A DNA stretch of 64,000 bases from Flagellimonas oceani (GCF_011068285.1 NZ_CP049616.1:3018501-3082500); one strand, 5' to 3'; counted from the first letter of the stretch, positions 26,580 through 37,141 are shown. Translations and numbers: made by a program. The notes: generated by a model not told the origin, from the letters alone.

Positions 26580-29038
26580 TTTTTTATTTTAAAGGTATAG
26601 GCCCTTCCTTTTTTCGTCATGATATCATAAAGAAAAGTTTTGGGCAATGTAAGTTCTTCAATATCAGAATTCTTTGAAATGATTGGAGTCATCGTTTCTG
26701 CCGTAAAAAAGAAGTTGTTAGGGTTTTTCCCTTTTGCTTTTACCAATTTACCGGTTCCCGTAAGCTCAATCTCGTTGGGAACCCTTATGCGTAGGTTACC
26801 TCCTAAATTGGATTTTATGGTAGCCACCAAAAGATCCCCATCTTTCCATTCCATGGCAACTATTTCAAAACCGCCCCGTGCTTTTAAACCGCCAACATAG
26901 CCCGAATCAAGAGCATCGGGAACAGCCGGGAGCAAATGAAGTGCTCCATCCGAACTTTGCAACAACATTTCGGCGATACCGGAGGTACAGCCAAAATTCC
27001 CATCAATTTGAAATGGCGGGTGCGCATCGAATAGATTGTTATAGGTGCCGCCCCCTCCTTGGTTTACACCTACAGGGGTCAACTGGTCCTTTATCAATTT
27101 GTACGCGTGGTTCCCATCCTGCATTTTAGCCCACCAATTTACCTTCCAGCCCATGCTCCAACCTGTAGAGACATCGCCGCGTTGTAACAACGTATTTTTG
27201 GCAGCTGCAAAAAGCTTTGGTGTTCGGTAAGGTGAAATTTGATTGGATGGAAAAAGGCCATATAAATGGGATATGTGACGATGGTGGTCCTCTGGTGAAT
27301 CAACATCATCCAACCATTCCTGCAATTGATTATGTTTCCCAATTTGCATGGGAGGCAGTTTACTTCTAAGCGTTTTGAGTGAATCTATAAAATCGTTATT
27401 GTTCCCCAAAACTTTGGATGCTTGGATATACGTAGTAAAGACATCAAAGACCAATTGGTTGTCCATAGTGGAACCTGCTGTAATGGAGGAACCTTGATGC
27501 TCTTTCGGGGCATTTTCCGGGGAATTCCCCGGGGCAATTACCAAATAGGGATATTTGGGGTGCTTTACCAAAAAGTCCGCATAAAACTGGGCGGCTCCTT
27601 TTAAAACGGGCATAATGGACTTTAAAAAATCAACATCACCGGTGTATAGGTAATGTTCCCACAGGTGCTGGCTCGTCCAAGCGCCACCTCCGTTCCATAT
27701 GCCCCAAAATGCTCCATCTACAGGTCCGGTCATCCGCCAAATATCAGTATTGTGATGCGCCATCCACCCCTTGGCGCCATACATGACCTCCGCGGTTTCC
27801 CTGCCCGTCTGGGACAGTTCTTGTACCATTTGCAAAAAAGGTTCATGAAGCTCTGAAAGATTGGTTCGTTCCGCCGGCCAATAGTTCATCTCTGCGTTGA
27901 TGTTGATAGTGTACTTACTGTCCCACGCCGGCTTCATGCTCCCATTCCATATCCCCTGTAAATTTGCCGGCTGACCTCCCGGTTGGGAAGAGGATATCAA
28001 TAAATATCTTCCAAATTGAAAATATAAAGCGACAAAAGAGGGATCTTGGGTATTTCGGAAATTCGCCAATCGCTCGTCGGTCGGCAATTTGGATGCTTGG
28101 GTACTACCGAAGTCCAAAACAACTCTATTAAAAAGTTCTTGGTATTTTTTAATGTGATCGGACTTCAACTTCTTATATGATTTATCAAATCCAGTATTTA
28201 AAAACGAAGCGGCTCGTTGCCCTTCATCACCTGCCAAATCTTTATAGGAATTAAAATTGGAGGCTATGGACACCATGATAATGGCTGCATCTGCATTTTC
28301 TACCTTAATAGAGTTGGAAGTTCTTTTTAGTTTTCCCTTCTCTGTCTTTATGCGGGCCAAGGCATTGAACTCTACTTTTCCTTCAACGCCTTCATGGTCA
28401 CTGGTTTTCCCCCAGAGTGAAATCCGGTCGTTATCCTGTGCTTCAATTTTGGCACTAGTATGAGGGGAAGTTAGATTCGAGGTAAAGGAAACTTGTCCGG
28501 GATGGTCCGAAGTTATTTTAATGACCAATAACCTATCGGCTAAAGAAACGAACGCTTCCCTTGTAAATGTTACACCATTGACCTTATAAGATGTTTTGCT
28601 GATTGCATTGCCAATGTTGAGCTCACGATAATAGTCTTTATATTCCGTGTGTTCAGGAAAGGATAATTCCAAGTTCCCGACGGGCTGAAACATTTGTCCA
28701 TGGGATTTTTTTGTGATTATTTTTTCATTGGCAAGTTGTTCTGCGGCTTTATATTCCCCATTGAATATAAGTTTTCGAACTTTTGGAAGGGCTTCCAAGG
28801 CATTGGGATTATCGTTTCGGTTGGGACTTCCGCTCCAAACCGTGTGCTCATTAAGTTGAAAGATGTCCTTGTCCACGTTGCCGAAGACCATCGCGCCGAT
28901 ACGACCGTTTCCTATGGGCAATGCATTCTCCCAAGTATTTCCGGAAGGTTCATCATACCAAATTTTTAAATCGCCAACTTGTTGCCCATGAATAAGGTAA
29001 GGTAAGAGGAAGCCAATGAAATATAGCATTCTTTTCAT
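26576..29038 (-). CDS. GH95 alpha-L-fucosidase/alpha-L-galactosidase
   Basis: An 820-residue exported glycosidase. The N-terminal signature [20 protein letters not shown] and [11 protein letters not shown] are diagnostic for GH95. In the barrel the paired Asn379/Asn381 of [13 protein letters not shown], the acidic Glu508 in PGNSPENAP and the late Asp of PFQIDGNFG match the family's catalytic set. GH95 members cleave alpha-1,2-L-fucose or, in some xylan loci, alpha-L-galactose. The xylan setting favours the latter, but the sequence does not settle it. I chose the ATG at 29038 ([13 protein letters not shown]) over an in-frame upstream codon at 29107, because it starts a proper signal peptide ending near IHGQQ. 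Confidence 0.88.
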   Translation of the reverse strand: MKRMLYFIGFLLPYLIHGQQVGDLKIWYDEPSGNTWENALPIGNGRIGAMVFGNVDKDIFQLNEHTVWSGSPNRNDNPNALEALPKVRKLIFNGEYKAAEQLANEKIITKKSHGQMFQPVGNLELSFPEHTEYKDYYRELNIGNAISKTSYKVNGVTFTREAFVSLADRLLVIKITSDHPGQVSFTSNLTSPHTSAKIEAQDNDRISLWGKTSDHEGVEGKVEFNALARIKTEKGKLKRTSNSIKVENADAAIIMVSIASNFNSYKDLAGDEGQRAASFLNTGFDKSYKKLKSDHIKKYQELFNRVVLDFGSTQASKLPTDERLANFRNTQDPSFVALYFQFGRYLLISSSQPGGQPANLQGIWNGSMKPAWDSKYTININAEMNYWPAERTNLSELHEPFLQMVQELSQTGRETAEVMYGAKGWMAHHNTDIWRMTGPVDGAFWGIWNGGGAWTSQHLWEHYLYTGDVDFLKSIMPVLKGAAQFYADFLVKHPKYPYLVIAPGNSPENAPKEHQGSSITAGSTMDNQLVFDVFTTYIQASKVLGNNNDFIDSLKTLRSKLPPMQIGKHNQLQEWLDDVDSPEDHHRHISHLYGLFPSNQISPYRTPKLFAAAKNTLLQRGDVSTGWSMGWKVNWWAKMQDGNHAYKLIKDQLTPVGVNQGGGGTYNNLFDAHPPFQIDGNFGCTSGIAEMLLQSSDGALHLLPAVPDALDSGYVGGLKARGGFEIVAMEWKDGDLLVATIKSNLGGNLRIRVPNEIELTGTGKLVKAKGKNPNNFFFTAETMTPIISKNSDIEELTLPKTFLYDIMTKKGRAYTFKIKN

Positions 29039-29059
29039 ATTCTTCAAATTTTCTATAGG

Positions 29060-29067
29060 CAAACTTA
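29060..29067 (-). promoter_or_regulatory. Possible -7 element before GH95
   Basis: Read on the minus strand the octamer is TAAGTTTG, a full match to the Bacteroidota -7 consensus TAnnTTTG, 22 bases before the chosen GH95 start. No TTG is found at the usual 17-23 base spacing, so this is at best a weak internal promoter downstream of the susCD attenuator. Confidence 0.3.
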
Positions 29068-29155
29068 TTGGTGTTGAAACGGTGCTTTTACAGTCGGCCA
29101 AACTCATAATTTAGCTGAATGACCGTTAATGTGACCTTGTTGATTTTAAAAAAAA

Positions 29156-29191
29156 CACTGCCTAAATCTTCTTTAAAAGACTTAAGCAGTG
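29156..29191 (-). terminator. Attenuator/terminator after susD
   Basis: On the minus-strand transcript this folds into a 15-bp stem (CACUGCUUAAGUCUU with AAGAUUUAGGCAGUG) closed only if two G-U wobbles are allowed, followed directly by eight U residues (plus-strand A-run 29148-29155). On the plus strand the same two positions would be mismatches, so the hairpin is built for minus-strand RNA. It sits 41 bases past the susD stop and 118 bases before the GH95 start. It can therefore partly terminate transcription and keep SusCD more abundant than the downstream enzymes. Confidence 0.8.
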
Positions 29192-29231
29192 CTTGGTAAA
29201 ACTAACTAACTCAAATAACTATCTATTATTC

Positions 29232-31160
29232 TTAGTAACCAGGGTTTTGATATGCACTTTTCTCAGCCTCCGTGGCTTCCATTGCGTCCAATTGCCCCTG
29301 TGGTATTGGACGTAAATAATGATAATCCTCTATAGTTCGGTTAAAAGTTTCAGGCGTATGATCTCCATAATTGGGCCCTGCAATTCGATAGCTACCTGCA
29401 ATTTCTTCCCATTTTTGGGTACGAACCAAATCATACCATCTATACCCTTCTCCAAAATATTCTCTGGAACGTTCTGCCAATATATAATCAATATCGATTA
29501 CAGCAGGTGTTTCAGCGGTCAGCGCCGCACTGTTATCCTCGATTCTTTCCATTTGTTCCCCATTATCAAAACGCCACCTACCAGCTCTGGCGCGAATCAC
29601 ATTGATCAAATCCCTTGCGGTTTTACCGCCTTGTGGAACTGCACCTTGAACGGCAGCTTCGGCAGCAATGAAGTAAAACTCCGAGAATTTGGCTATCGGG
29701 AAAGGACGTGTCAATCCAGCGTTTGGAGCACCAAGCCCTCCGCTGTTATCTGTTCTATAAGTTCCGAGTTTCCATAGTCCGGGATATACGATCCTGCTGA
29801 TGGCTCCAGGTTCGATAACAAAATCGGCGCGCCCTGGCAATACTCCGGCACCTACGTTACTTTCACCTTGTCCATCAGGATATACAACATTTGGGTTGTT
29901 CTCATCAAGGAAAGTCAAAATTGCATCCCCTGGTTCCACTGGCAATCCGTTGGCATTTGGATAACTCTCCGTTGCATCGCCACCTTTGTCCCAGTTACCC
30001 CGGTATGAGGTAACGAAAGTACCATCATATCGTGAATCCAAGTCTTTTTCTTCGAAAGTTTCCTCGAAAACATCTACTGGTGGTGCCATCCTTGTCCATG
30101 GACGACCGTAGCTCTGTGCGGCTTCACGCTGAACGGTACTTGCACCGGAACTTCTTATAACGGTATAGTTCCATGTGGCCATCCAAACGGATGCATTGTC
30201 CTGTGCACCGGAAATACCCCAGTTCAAGTCAGCCCCATTATATATGGCGCTTTCTTGGGTGTGATCGGCATACAACATCATTTCGTTGTGACGATCGTTA
30301 GGTGCCCAATGTACATCGTAGAAATAATCCAACAACCCATATGGCCCGGGGTTATCGATCGCCGTAGCTGCAATGTTATATGCTTGTTGATAATACCAAG
30401 CTGCGTCACGTCCATCCGGGTCGGTTCTTGGAGCCTCCGGATAGGTAGGTATGTTGTTTGGGTTTTCCAACCACCATGCATACGTCAAGTACGCTTTGGA
30501 CAAATATAAACGAGCTACATTTTTAGTAACTGTACCTGTTAAACGTGGGAATTCCGGCAAATTTTCGATCGCAGTCAGCAAATCCGGAAAGATTGCCTTG
30601 GTGTAGACTTCGGGAACTGTATTACGCACAGAACCTCTGTTCGTGGAAGTGTTGAACTTTAATTCTCCGGCCCCCAAATCCAAGGGCACACCACCATAGG
30701 TTTGCACCAATAGGAAGTAATCGAACGCTCGGAAAAACCTTGCTTCCGAGACGAGTGATTCATCAATTCCAACAGATTCGGCATTTTCAATTATACCACT
30801 TGCTGTATTGATGGCCTCGAAACAGCTGAACCAAGGTCCTGCTGGAGGTGCGCTTGTGGATATAATGGATCCCACTCCGGACAAATCCATGTCCCTAAAG
30901 TTCCCATCTGCACTTTGTGCCCATGTATATTCGTCTGTACCAGTTTCGGTTGAGTTATAATAGTTCCATGCACCATAGAGAAATCTAAGATGTACGTACA
31001 AGGAGGTAACTCCACCTTCCACCCCTGTCTCAGTCTGGAAGAAATCAGGAGTAAAGACACTCCTTGGCTCTTCTTCAAGGATGTCCTCTGTACAAGAACC
31101 TATAAATAATGTTACAGCCAACATAGCCGTAAACATCATTTTTATTTTAAGTTTTTTCAT
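29232..31160 (-). CDS. susD: SusD/RagB-family outer-membrane glycan-binding lipoprotein
   Basis: A 642-residue lipoprotein (lipobox FIGSCTED, Cys23). The N-terminal SusD-like helices are visible (SVFTPDFFQTETGVEGGVTS), as are the TPR-type segment SEARFFRAFDYFLLVQTYGG and the C-terminal RagB/SusD signature LAERSREYFGEGYRWYDLVR. Such proteins form the lid of the SusC barrel and hand over oligosaccharides. The gene follows susC by 12 bases. With ten or more xylan-active enzymes on both sides, a decorated xylo-oligosaccharide ligand is most likely. The ligand cannot be read from the sequence. Confidence 0.93.
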   Translation of the reverse strand: MKKLKIKMMFTAMLAVTLFIGSCTEDILEEEPRSVFTPDFFQTETGVEGGVTSLYVHLRFLYGAWNYYNSTETGTDEYTWAQSADGNFRDMDLSGVGSIISTSAPPAGPWFSCFEAINTASGIIENAESVGIDESLVSEARFFRAFDYFLLVQTYGGVPLDLGAGELKFNTSTNRGSVRNTVPEVYTKAIFPDLLTAIENLPEFPRLTGTVTKNVARLYLSKAYLTYAWWLENPNNIPTYPEAPRTDPDGRDAAWYYQQAYNIAATAIDNPGPYGLLDYFYDVHWAPNDRHNEMMLYADHTQESAIYNGADLNWGISGAQDNASVWMATWNYTVIRSSGASTVQREAAQSYGRPWTRMAPPVDVFEETFEEKDLDSRYDGTFVTSYRGNWDKGGDATESYPNANGLPVEPGDAILTFLDENNPNVVYPDGQGESNVGAGVLPGRADFVIEPGAISRIVYPGLWKLGTYRTDNSGGLGAPNAGLTRPFPIAKFSEFYFIAAEAAVQGAVPQGGKTARDLINVIRARAGRWRFDNGEQMERIEDNSAALTAETPAVIDIDYILAERSREYFGEGYRWYDLVRTQKWEEIAGSYRIAGPNYGDHTPETFNRTIEDYHYLRPIPQGQLDAMEATEAEKSAYQNPGY

Positions 31161-31172
31161 AATCCCTTTTTT

Positions 31173-34100
31173 TTAAAATGTTAAGTTTAATCCAAGCATG
31201 AAATTACGTGTGGTAGGTACGTTTGCCCCTATTGTAGCGATACCTCTAGAAATAAATCCGTTGGTACCGGTGGCTGAGTTTTGCGCATTTCCATTAGCAT
31301 CCACTCCCGAGTTTGTTTCAGGATCCATACCGGATTCCCTATGGAATGGTGAAAACAGTACGAATGGGTTTTGAACGGTTGCATATAACCTAAGATTTGA
31401 CATTCCCAAATCACTTATTAGGTCTTGGTCAAAATTATATCCCAAAGTCATCGCCCTTATTTTTAGATAAGAACCGTCAAAATATCCCATGGTGGTTCCA
31501 TACTTTGGACCGTCACCAGCCTGAATTCCTCCTGGAGCAGGATATTTGGCATCCGTGTTTTGCGGTGTCCAGTAATCTACATTTATATTGTTTCTTCTAC
31601 CAGTCAATAAGTTAAGGTAACCATTGGAAGAGTATAGCGTACTCACAGCTATACCTCCACTTTTAAATACACCCACAACATTTAAATCGAAATTTTTATA
31701 CGCTAATCGTGTATTAAAACCACCCTGAAAATCGGGGGTTGGATCAAGCACTTGTCTATCATCTGCATTGATTTGCCTTACAGGAGAGCCATCTGGATTG
31801 TATTCCCCTGTATATTCCACCTTGATCATACCTACGTTTCCTCCTGGCTCCAGTGTCTGAAGGTATTCGTAGTCTGCGTCTGTCTCATTCCACAATCCAA
31901 CTTTCTTATAATCAAAAATTACATTGATCGGAGAACCAACAAACCATAATTGGCCAACATTTTGTTCTTCCCCACTTGCCAAGGAAGTAATCTCGTTTCT
32001 GTTGGTATAGACGTTGACTCCAAAATCCCAACTTAGCCCATCAGGATTGTCCAAAATAGTGGCATTCAATGCAACTTCCACACCTTTGTTGGTAGTAGAT
32101 CCAATATTTCCTACAAAGGAACCAACACCAGAGGATGAGGGCAATCCTACTCGATACAAGATATCATTGGTATCGGTGGTATAATATTCCACGGTACCTG
32201 ACAATCTATTGTTGAAGAGGCCAAAGTCCAAACCATAGTTATAGGTTTCAGAGAACTCCCAACCCAATGTATTGTTAGGAAGTTCTTGTACGAAGTAACC
32301 TGTTGCAAAGGTTTCTCCGAAGTTATAGTTTCTAACGCCCAAGTTTCCTAAAGTAGCATAATTGTTTACGGCTTGGTTGGATGTTTCCCCGTAGCCTGCT
32401 CGAAATTTAAGAAGGTTCACCCACTCGACGTTGTCCATAAACGGTTCGTTACCAAGATTCCAACCTACCGAAACCGCAGGATAGGTAACCCATTTTTTTC
32501 CAGGCGCCAATCTTGATGATCCATCCGCCCTTATGGTGGCGGTGATTAGGTAACGGCTATCATATTGGTACATGGCCCTACCCATGTAGGACAACAGACT
32601 GTTTTCTTGATACTGGCCTCCATAGCCTGTAAGATCTTCGACAAGAGCAGGTCCCAAATCATAAAATAAGAATTGCTCGTTTGGAAGGTTCTGCGCACTT
32701 AAATTGGTGTCATCATATTTTGTGTTTTGGGAAGAGAACAACCCAACCACATTAACTTGATGCTTATTGGCAAACGTTCTATCATATGTCAATAAATTCT
32801 CAATAACATAATCGGTGGTAAGACTACTACTTACACCTGCACCGTTTGGTGCCAATGGATTTACGTTGGCAACACCCTCACCGGTAAAATTACCGTCCCG
32901 GCTCATTCTTAGGTTAAGACCTACGTTCAAACGGTATTTTAAACCTTCCACTCCTGGAATTGCAACTTCTCCGTAAATATTGTTATAGGTACCAAAATCT
33001 TTTTGAAGGTTTACACGTCCTTTACCGATATCGCCAAGCGTACTCCTTGTGGTCACCCAAAAGTCATCCAAAGGCATGCTTGCTACTCTTTTTAAACTAC
33101 CATCTTCATTATATGGATCTAAAATAGGCGTAGCACTGAGGCTTCCGTAAAGACCTTGGCCCGCTGCATTGGTCAAGCTATAGTTCATTACAGAATTTAA
33201 TCCAAACCTAAAAGCCCCTATTTGCTGGTCAACCTGTGCACGCAATGAATATCTTTGGAAGGATTCCACCGGCAACACAGATGTTTCTTTAAAGTATCCG
33301 ATACCAATACTGTAGCTTCCCGTCTCACTTCCACCGGTCACCCCAATGTCATGAGAAGTTTGAAGTCCTGAACCATATATCAAATCTTGCCAATCCGTGT
33401 TTACCGAAGGGTCTTCGTCAACTCCGGTAGCGTAAAGAGGGTCTCCATTGTTGAATAGTCCCGTGGCTTCTCTCAAAGCATTGAACTGCTGCGAATTCAT
33501 CATCGGGAATTTGGCAAAGACCTCTTTGGTAGCGTAATATGTATTATACGTGAATTGTGCTTTTTGCCCCTTTTTACCAGTTTTGGTGGTAATCAAAATA
33601 ACACCGTTCGCACCTCTCGAACCATAAATTGCGGTAGCAGAGGCATCCTTCAATATTTCCAAGCTTTCTATATCATTTAAATTGATGTCGTTAAGGCCTC
33701 CCGAGAAAGGTATACCGTTCAAAACTATCAACGGACTATTGCTACCTGTAAGTGAGCGCACGCCACGAATTCTAATTTCGGTATTGTTGGCTCCAGGCCT
33801 TGTACTGGTGGTTGATATGTTTACACCTGGGGCGCGTCCCTGCAAAGCTTCTTGAAAGTTTGCTGCCTGAACTTCGGCAAGCTCATCCCCTTTAATGGAA
33901 ACTACGGAACCTGTTACCGATTCTTTGTTCTGAGTACCATAGCCAATAATTACAACTTCGCTCAAAGACTGCAAATCTTCCTCCATTGTAACATTGATTT
34001 GTGATCTTCCATTTACGGGCACTTCCTGAGCTTTAAAACCCACATAGCTAAATAACAAAACCCCATTGGATGGAACATTGATCGTATAATTTCCATCGAA

Positions 34101-34286
34101 ATCGGTTGCAGTACCATTGGTAGTTCCTTTAAGGATAACATTTACCCCTGGAATCGGACCACCTTCATCAGACACCGTACCCGAAACAGTAGTCTGGGCG
34201 TTCATCCCAGAGCAGAACAGCACTGTAAGAAGAATGAATCCAAGCCACTTTAAGTTTCTTCCTTGAGTTAATAAAAAGTTTGTCAT
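31173..34286 (-). CDS. susC: SusC/RagA-family TonB-linked outer-membrane transporter
   Basis: A 1037-residue protein. In order it has a signal peptide (LFCSGMNAQ), a carboxypeptidase-regulatory-like beta domain (VSGTVSDEGGPIPGVNV, about residues 33-115), a plug with the SusC signature (SEVVIIGYGTQNKESVTG and ILKDASATAIYGSRGANGVI), and the 22-strand barrel ending in the terminal aromatic residue (LGLNLTF). It imports oligosaccharides bound by SusD using TonB energy. No FecR-interacting N-terminal extension is visible, so anti-sigma signalling is not indicated. A LacI-type operator overlaps its promoter. It is preceded by a leader of about 200 bases. Confidence 0.95.
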   Translation of the reverse strand: MTNFLLTQGRNLKWLGFILLTVLFCSGMNAQTTVSGTVSDEGGPIPGVNVILKGTTNGTATDFDGNYTINVPSNGVLLFSYVGFKAQEVPVNGRSQINVTMEEDLQSLSEVVIIGYGTQNKESVTGSVVSIKGDELAEVQAANFQEALQGRAPGVNISTTSTRPGANNTEIRIRGVRSLTGSNSPLIVLNGIPFSGGLNDINLNDIESLEILKDASATAIYGSRGANGVILITTKTGKKGQKAQFTYNTYYATKEVFAKFPMMNSQQFNALREATGLFNNGDPLYATGVDEDPSVNTDWQDLIYGSGLQTSHDIGVTGGSETGSYSIGIGYFKETSVLPVESFQRYSLRAQVDQQIGAFRFGLNSVMNYSLTNAAGQGLYGSLSATPILDPYNEDGSLKRVASMPLDDFWVTTRSTLGDIGKGRVNLQKDFGTYNNIYGEVAIPGVEGLKYRLNVGLNLRMSRDGNFTGEGVANVNPLAPNGAGVSSSLTTDYVIENLLTYDRTFANKHQVNVVGLFSSQNTKYDDTNLSAQNLPNEQFLFYDLGPALVEDLTGYGGQYQENSLLSYMGRAMYQYDSRYLITATIRADGSSRLAPGKKWVTYPAVSVGWNLGNEPFMDNVEWVNLLKFRAGYGETSNQAVNNYATLGNLGVRNYNFGETFATGYFVQELPNNTLGWEFSETYNYGLDFGLFNNRLSGTVEYYTTDTNDILYRVGLPSSSGVGSFVGNIGSTTNKGVEVALNATILDNPDGLSWDFGVNVYTNRNEITSLASGEEQNVGQLWFVGSPINVIFDYKKVGLWNETDADYEYLQTLEPGGNVGMIKVEYTGEYNPDGSPVRQINADDRQVLDPTPDFQGGFNTRLAYKNFDLNVVGVFKSGGIAVSTLYSSNGYLNLLTGRRNNINVDYWTPQNTDAKYPAPGGIQAGDGPKYGTTMGYFDGSYLKIRAMTLGYNFDQDLISDLGMSNLRLYATVQNPFVLFSPFHRESGMDPETNSGVDANGNAQNSATGTNGFISRGIATIGANVPTTRNFMLGLNLTF

Positions 34287-34649
34287 AAAATTTAGTTTAA
34301 GATTGAATTATCATATCAGATGTTTATTAAAGTTCTTGGAACATCCCAAGCTTGAAAAAAATATCTCTAATCTCCTGTTGAACAAACCTTTTTAAAATCA
34401 TAATGGTAGCTTAATAGTGACTATTAATACTGGTCTCAAAAGGTCAACTAAATATGGTATCGACATATGCTATATTACCATAATTATGTTCTATATTAAC
34501 AAATGTAAAAAATACATTTATATTAAACAACCGATTGTGCATTTTTTTAAAAAAAACTTAATAATACTTAAAAAGCGTTAAAGCCAAGAGGTTAGTCCCA
34601 GATTTTCAATAGTATAGGATACCATCACAAAACAAAAGAATCTGAACGT
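34287..34649 (-). other. Long AT-rich susC leader and promoter region
   Basis: No gene is seen in these 363 bases. The part nearest susC would be a leader of roughly 200 bases if transcription starts a few bases past the -7 box at 34500-34507. It contains a small hairpin (CTTGG/CCAAG arms at 34335-34339 and 34346-34350). The part beyond 34540 is AT-rich spacer after the GH43 stop. No clear terminator was found for the upstream GH43 gene, so read-through into susC is possible. Confidence 0.5.
34500..34538 (-). promoter_or_regulatory. susC promoter with overlapping LacI-type operator
   Basis: On the minus strand the -7 box is TACATTTG (34507 to 34500), a full match to TAnnTTTG. Twenty bases upstream is TTG (34530 to 34528), which forms the right half of the CG-centred near-palindrome ACAATCGGTTGT (34538 to 34527). 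The same 12-mer, in its other orientation, stands before the SGNH esterase gene at 41582-41593. A repressor bound here would cover the -33 element. Confidence 0.65.
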
Positions 34650-35687
34650 TTAGAGCTTATAGGGCTCTATTGCATTTATGAGTCCGTTTTGATCATGAAC
34701 CAGTTCAATTACCTTAATGGATCTAAGATGGGTAACACCCTTGGATAAACTGGAATCATGGTAAAACAAATACCATTTATCTTCCACCTTGCAAATGGAA
34801 TGGTGCGATGTCCACCCTATCACAGGTTCCAAAATTTTTCCCTTGTACGTAAATGGCCCATAAGGGCTATCTCCTATCCCATAACATATAAAGTGTGTAT
34901 CACCAGTGGAATATGAAAAATAATATTTGCCATTATGTTTGTGCAGCCAAGCAGCTTCAAAAAACCTCCTCTTATTATCCCCAGCCAATAATGGATTGCC
35001 TTTTTCATCAATGAGCAGGACGTCTTTGGGCTCTTCGGCGAACTCCAACAGGTCATCCGTCATTTTTGCGATTTTGGGCATTAGTGCCGTTTCATCGTCT
35101 TTTGGTAAGTGGGCGGTTGGACTTTTGGGTTGTGACGAGTCATAGGTCCCAGTTCGCCAGCGCTGTAATTGACCGCCCCATAAGCCTCCAAAATACATGT
35201 AATAGCTTCCATCCTCGTCTTCAAAAACGGCTGGGTCTATGGAAAAACTCCCCTTTATGGCTTTTGGTCGAGGCGTAAAGGGTCCCACTGGAGAATCGCT
35301 AACTGCCACCCCAATCCTAAAAATATCATCATGGCCCTTTGCCGGAAAGAACAAATAATACTTTCCGTTCTTGTGTGCGGCGTCCGGTGCCCACATTTGT
35401 TTTGCTGCCCAAGGCACATCGTCCACATGCAAAGCCACACCATGGTCCACACCTTCGCTTTCAATATTTTCCATGGATATTACATGATAATCTTCCATGG
35501 CAAAATGGCTTCCTAAATCATCGAAAGCTTCGCCTCCATCGATATCGTGGGAGGGATAGATATAAATTTTACCGTTAAAATAATGGGCAGACGGGTCTGC
35601 CGTGTAAATGTGCGATACAATCGGTTTGGAAATAGCTTTCTCGTTTAAAAGGTCAAAATCAATATGGTCTATTTTTTCTTCTGGCAT
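34650..35687 (-). CDS. Cytoplasmic GH43 beta-xylosidase-type enzyme
   Basis: A 345-residue single-domain GH43 enzyme without a signal peptide, so presumably cytoplasmic. The catalytic residues read Asp31 in IYTADPSAHYFNGK, Asp151 in SFSIDPAVFEDEDG and Glu244 in RRFFEAAWLHKHNGKYY. The N-terminal DPSAHYFNGKIYIYPSHD resembles the GH43 subfamily 1 beta-xylosidases. It is 14 bases downstream of the GPH transporter gene. Together they suggest that short xylo-oligosaccharides are taken into the cytoplasm and hydrolysed to xylose there. Arabinofuranosidase activity cannot be excluded. Confidence 0.87.
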   Translation of the reverse strand: MPEEKIDHIDFDLLNEKAISKPIVSHIYTADPSAHYFNGKIYIYPSHDIDGGEAFDDLGSHFAMEDYHVISMENIESEGVDHGVALHVDDVPWAAKQMWAPDAAHKNGKYYLFFPAKGHDDIFRIGVAVSDSPVGPFTPRPKAIKGSFSIDPAVFEDEDGSYYMYFGGLWGGQLQRWRTGTYDSSQPKSPTAHLPKDDETALMPKIAKMTDDLLEFAEEPKDVLLIDEKGNPLLAGDNKRRFFEAAWLHKHNGKYYFSYSTGDTHFICYGIGDSPYGPFTYKGKILEPVIGWTSHHSICKVEDKWYLFYHDSSLSKGVTHLRSIKVIELVHDQNGLINAIEPYKL

Positions 35688-35701
35688 TTTTTGTACTTTA
35701 A

Positions 35702-37135
35702 TTATCTTCTTTCTTTTAAATCGTTTTCAATTTGCAACTCCATCTTTTTATTGATTTCATAGAAAAACAATAGACCTACACCAATTAAAAATGGTATTGC
35801 TGGATAAATACTTACCAATAATCTGGTCCCTTCTATGGCACTCTGGGGCTGTACCGTTTCCACACCGGCAACGGCAGCTTCTTTGGTAATGTAGTCATAT
35901 AGCCCCAATATCCAGGCTACCAATGCACTACCTATGCTTAGGCCTCCTTTTAGGCCCACCATCATGGCAGAAAAAATAATAGCGGTGGCGCGCCGATTAG
36001 TTTTCCACTCTGAATAATCGGCAACATCGGCGATCATCGTCCACAAAATGGGCGTACTGATGCCATAGAAAAACATATGGAGAATCTGCGCCCCGTAAAT
36101 AACTCCTACCGCTTTTGGCGGGAAAAAGTAAAATGAGATGATGAAAAGGGTGGAAATAAACAGTGATCCACCAAAAACATTCCGCTTACCGTATTTATCC
36201 GCAAGGGTCTTGGATAGACCTATCCCTATGAGGCCTATTAGAATACCCCCTCCATTAAAAACCCCCAAGCCTAAGGAAGTATCGTTCTCAAAGTTTGGCA
36301 AATAGGGTTTCAATGGATTTAAAAATGTATTTAAGCTGCTTTGGTCCACGTAATTTTCAAAATAATACACATAAGACCCACCCTTCATGGCCAAAGTAAT
36401 AAACACCAAAGTGGTTAGCGACAACATGATTATCCAAGGCTTGTTCTGAAACAAATCGCCCAAATCTTCTTTAATGCTTGACTTCTGTTCCGGTTTTGGG
36501 ACCACGCGCTCTTTTGTGGTGAAAAATGTAATGAGCAGCATTACAGTTCCTATAACGGCAAGCCAAGTCATCACCGTTTCCATCCCGGCCGCTTTGTTTC
36601 CATCACCGGCCTTTAAGATCAAATCGTACATAAAGACCTGCACAAAAAACTGGGCTCCCATCACAGCGATAAAACGATAGGCGGAAAGGCTATTGCGCTC
36701 CTTCATGTTACCTGTGATCACACCACTTAGTGCAGAATACGGTAAATTGTTCGCGGCATACAATAAAAGAAGTAGCGTATAGGTGACCGCCGCATAAACT
36801 ACTTTTCCCTTATACGAAAAGTCCGGTGTACTAAACGCCAACATGGCCGCAACACCGAGAGGAATCGCAGTCCACAAAATCCACGGCCTGAACTTTCCCC
36901 AACGGCTTACCGTCCTATCGGCGATGACCCCCATCAAAGGATTGAATGCAAATGCAGCAATCAGCCCTACCACCAGGGTCACTGCAGATGCATCATTGGC
37001 TTTGAGCCCATAAATATCTGTGTAGAAATATGCTAAATAGGTAACCAGTGTTTGAAATACCAAATTGGCAGCCAGGTCCCCTAGACTGTATCCAATTTTT
37101 TCCTTTACGGATAATTTTTGCGAATCCAGATTCAT
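35702..37135 (-). CDS. GPH-family sugar:cation symporter (MFS)
   Basis: A 477-residue inner-membrane carrier with about 12 hydrophobic segments. The N-terminal KEKIGYSLGDLAANLVFQ and the loop GVIADRTVSRWGKFRPW are classic for the glycoside-pentoside-hexuronide:cation symporter family (XylP/YicJ/MelB-like). Between GH10 (6-base gap) and the cytoplasmic GH43 (14-base gap) it most probably imports xylobiose or other short xylosides driven by sodium or protons. It may also take glucuronate-bearing disaccharides. Confidence 0.9.
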   Translation of the reverse strand: MNLDSQKLSVKEKIGYSLGDLAANLVFQTLVTYLAYFYTDIYGLKANDASAVTLVVGLIAAFAFNPLMGVIADRTVSRWGKFRPWILWTAIPLGVAAMLAFSTPDFSYKGKVVYAAVTYTLLLLLYAANNLPYSALSGVITGNMKERNSLSAYRFIAVMGAQFFVQVFMYDLILKAGDGNKAAGMETVMTWLAVIGTVMLLITFFTTKERVVPKPEQKSSIKEDLGDLFQNKPWIIMLSLTTLVFITLAMKGGSYVYYFENYVDQSSLNTFLNPLKPYLPNFENDTSLGLGVFNGGGILIGLIGIGLSKTLADKYGKRNVFGGSLFISTLFIISFYFFPPKAVGVIYGAQILHMFFYGISTPILWTMIADVADYSEWKTNRRATAIIFSAMMVGLKGGLSIGSALVAWILGLYDYITKEAAVAGVETVQPQSAIEGTRLLVSIYPAIPFLIGVGLLFFYEINKKMELQIENDLKERR

Positions 37136-37141
37136 CTATGA

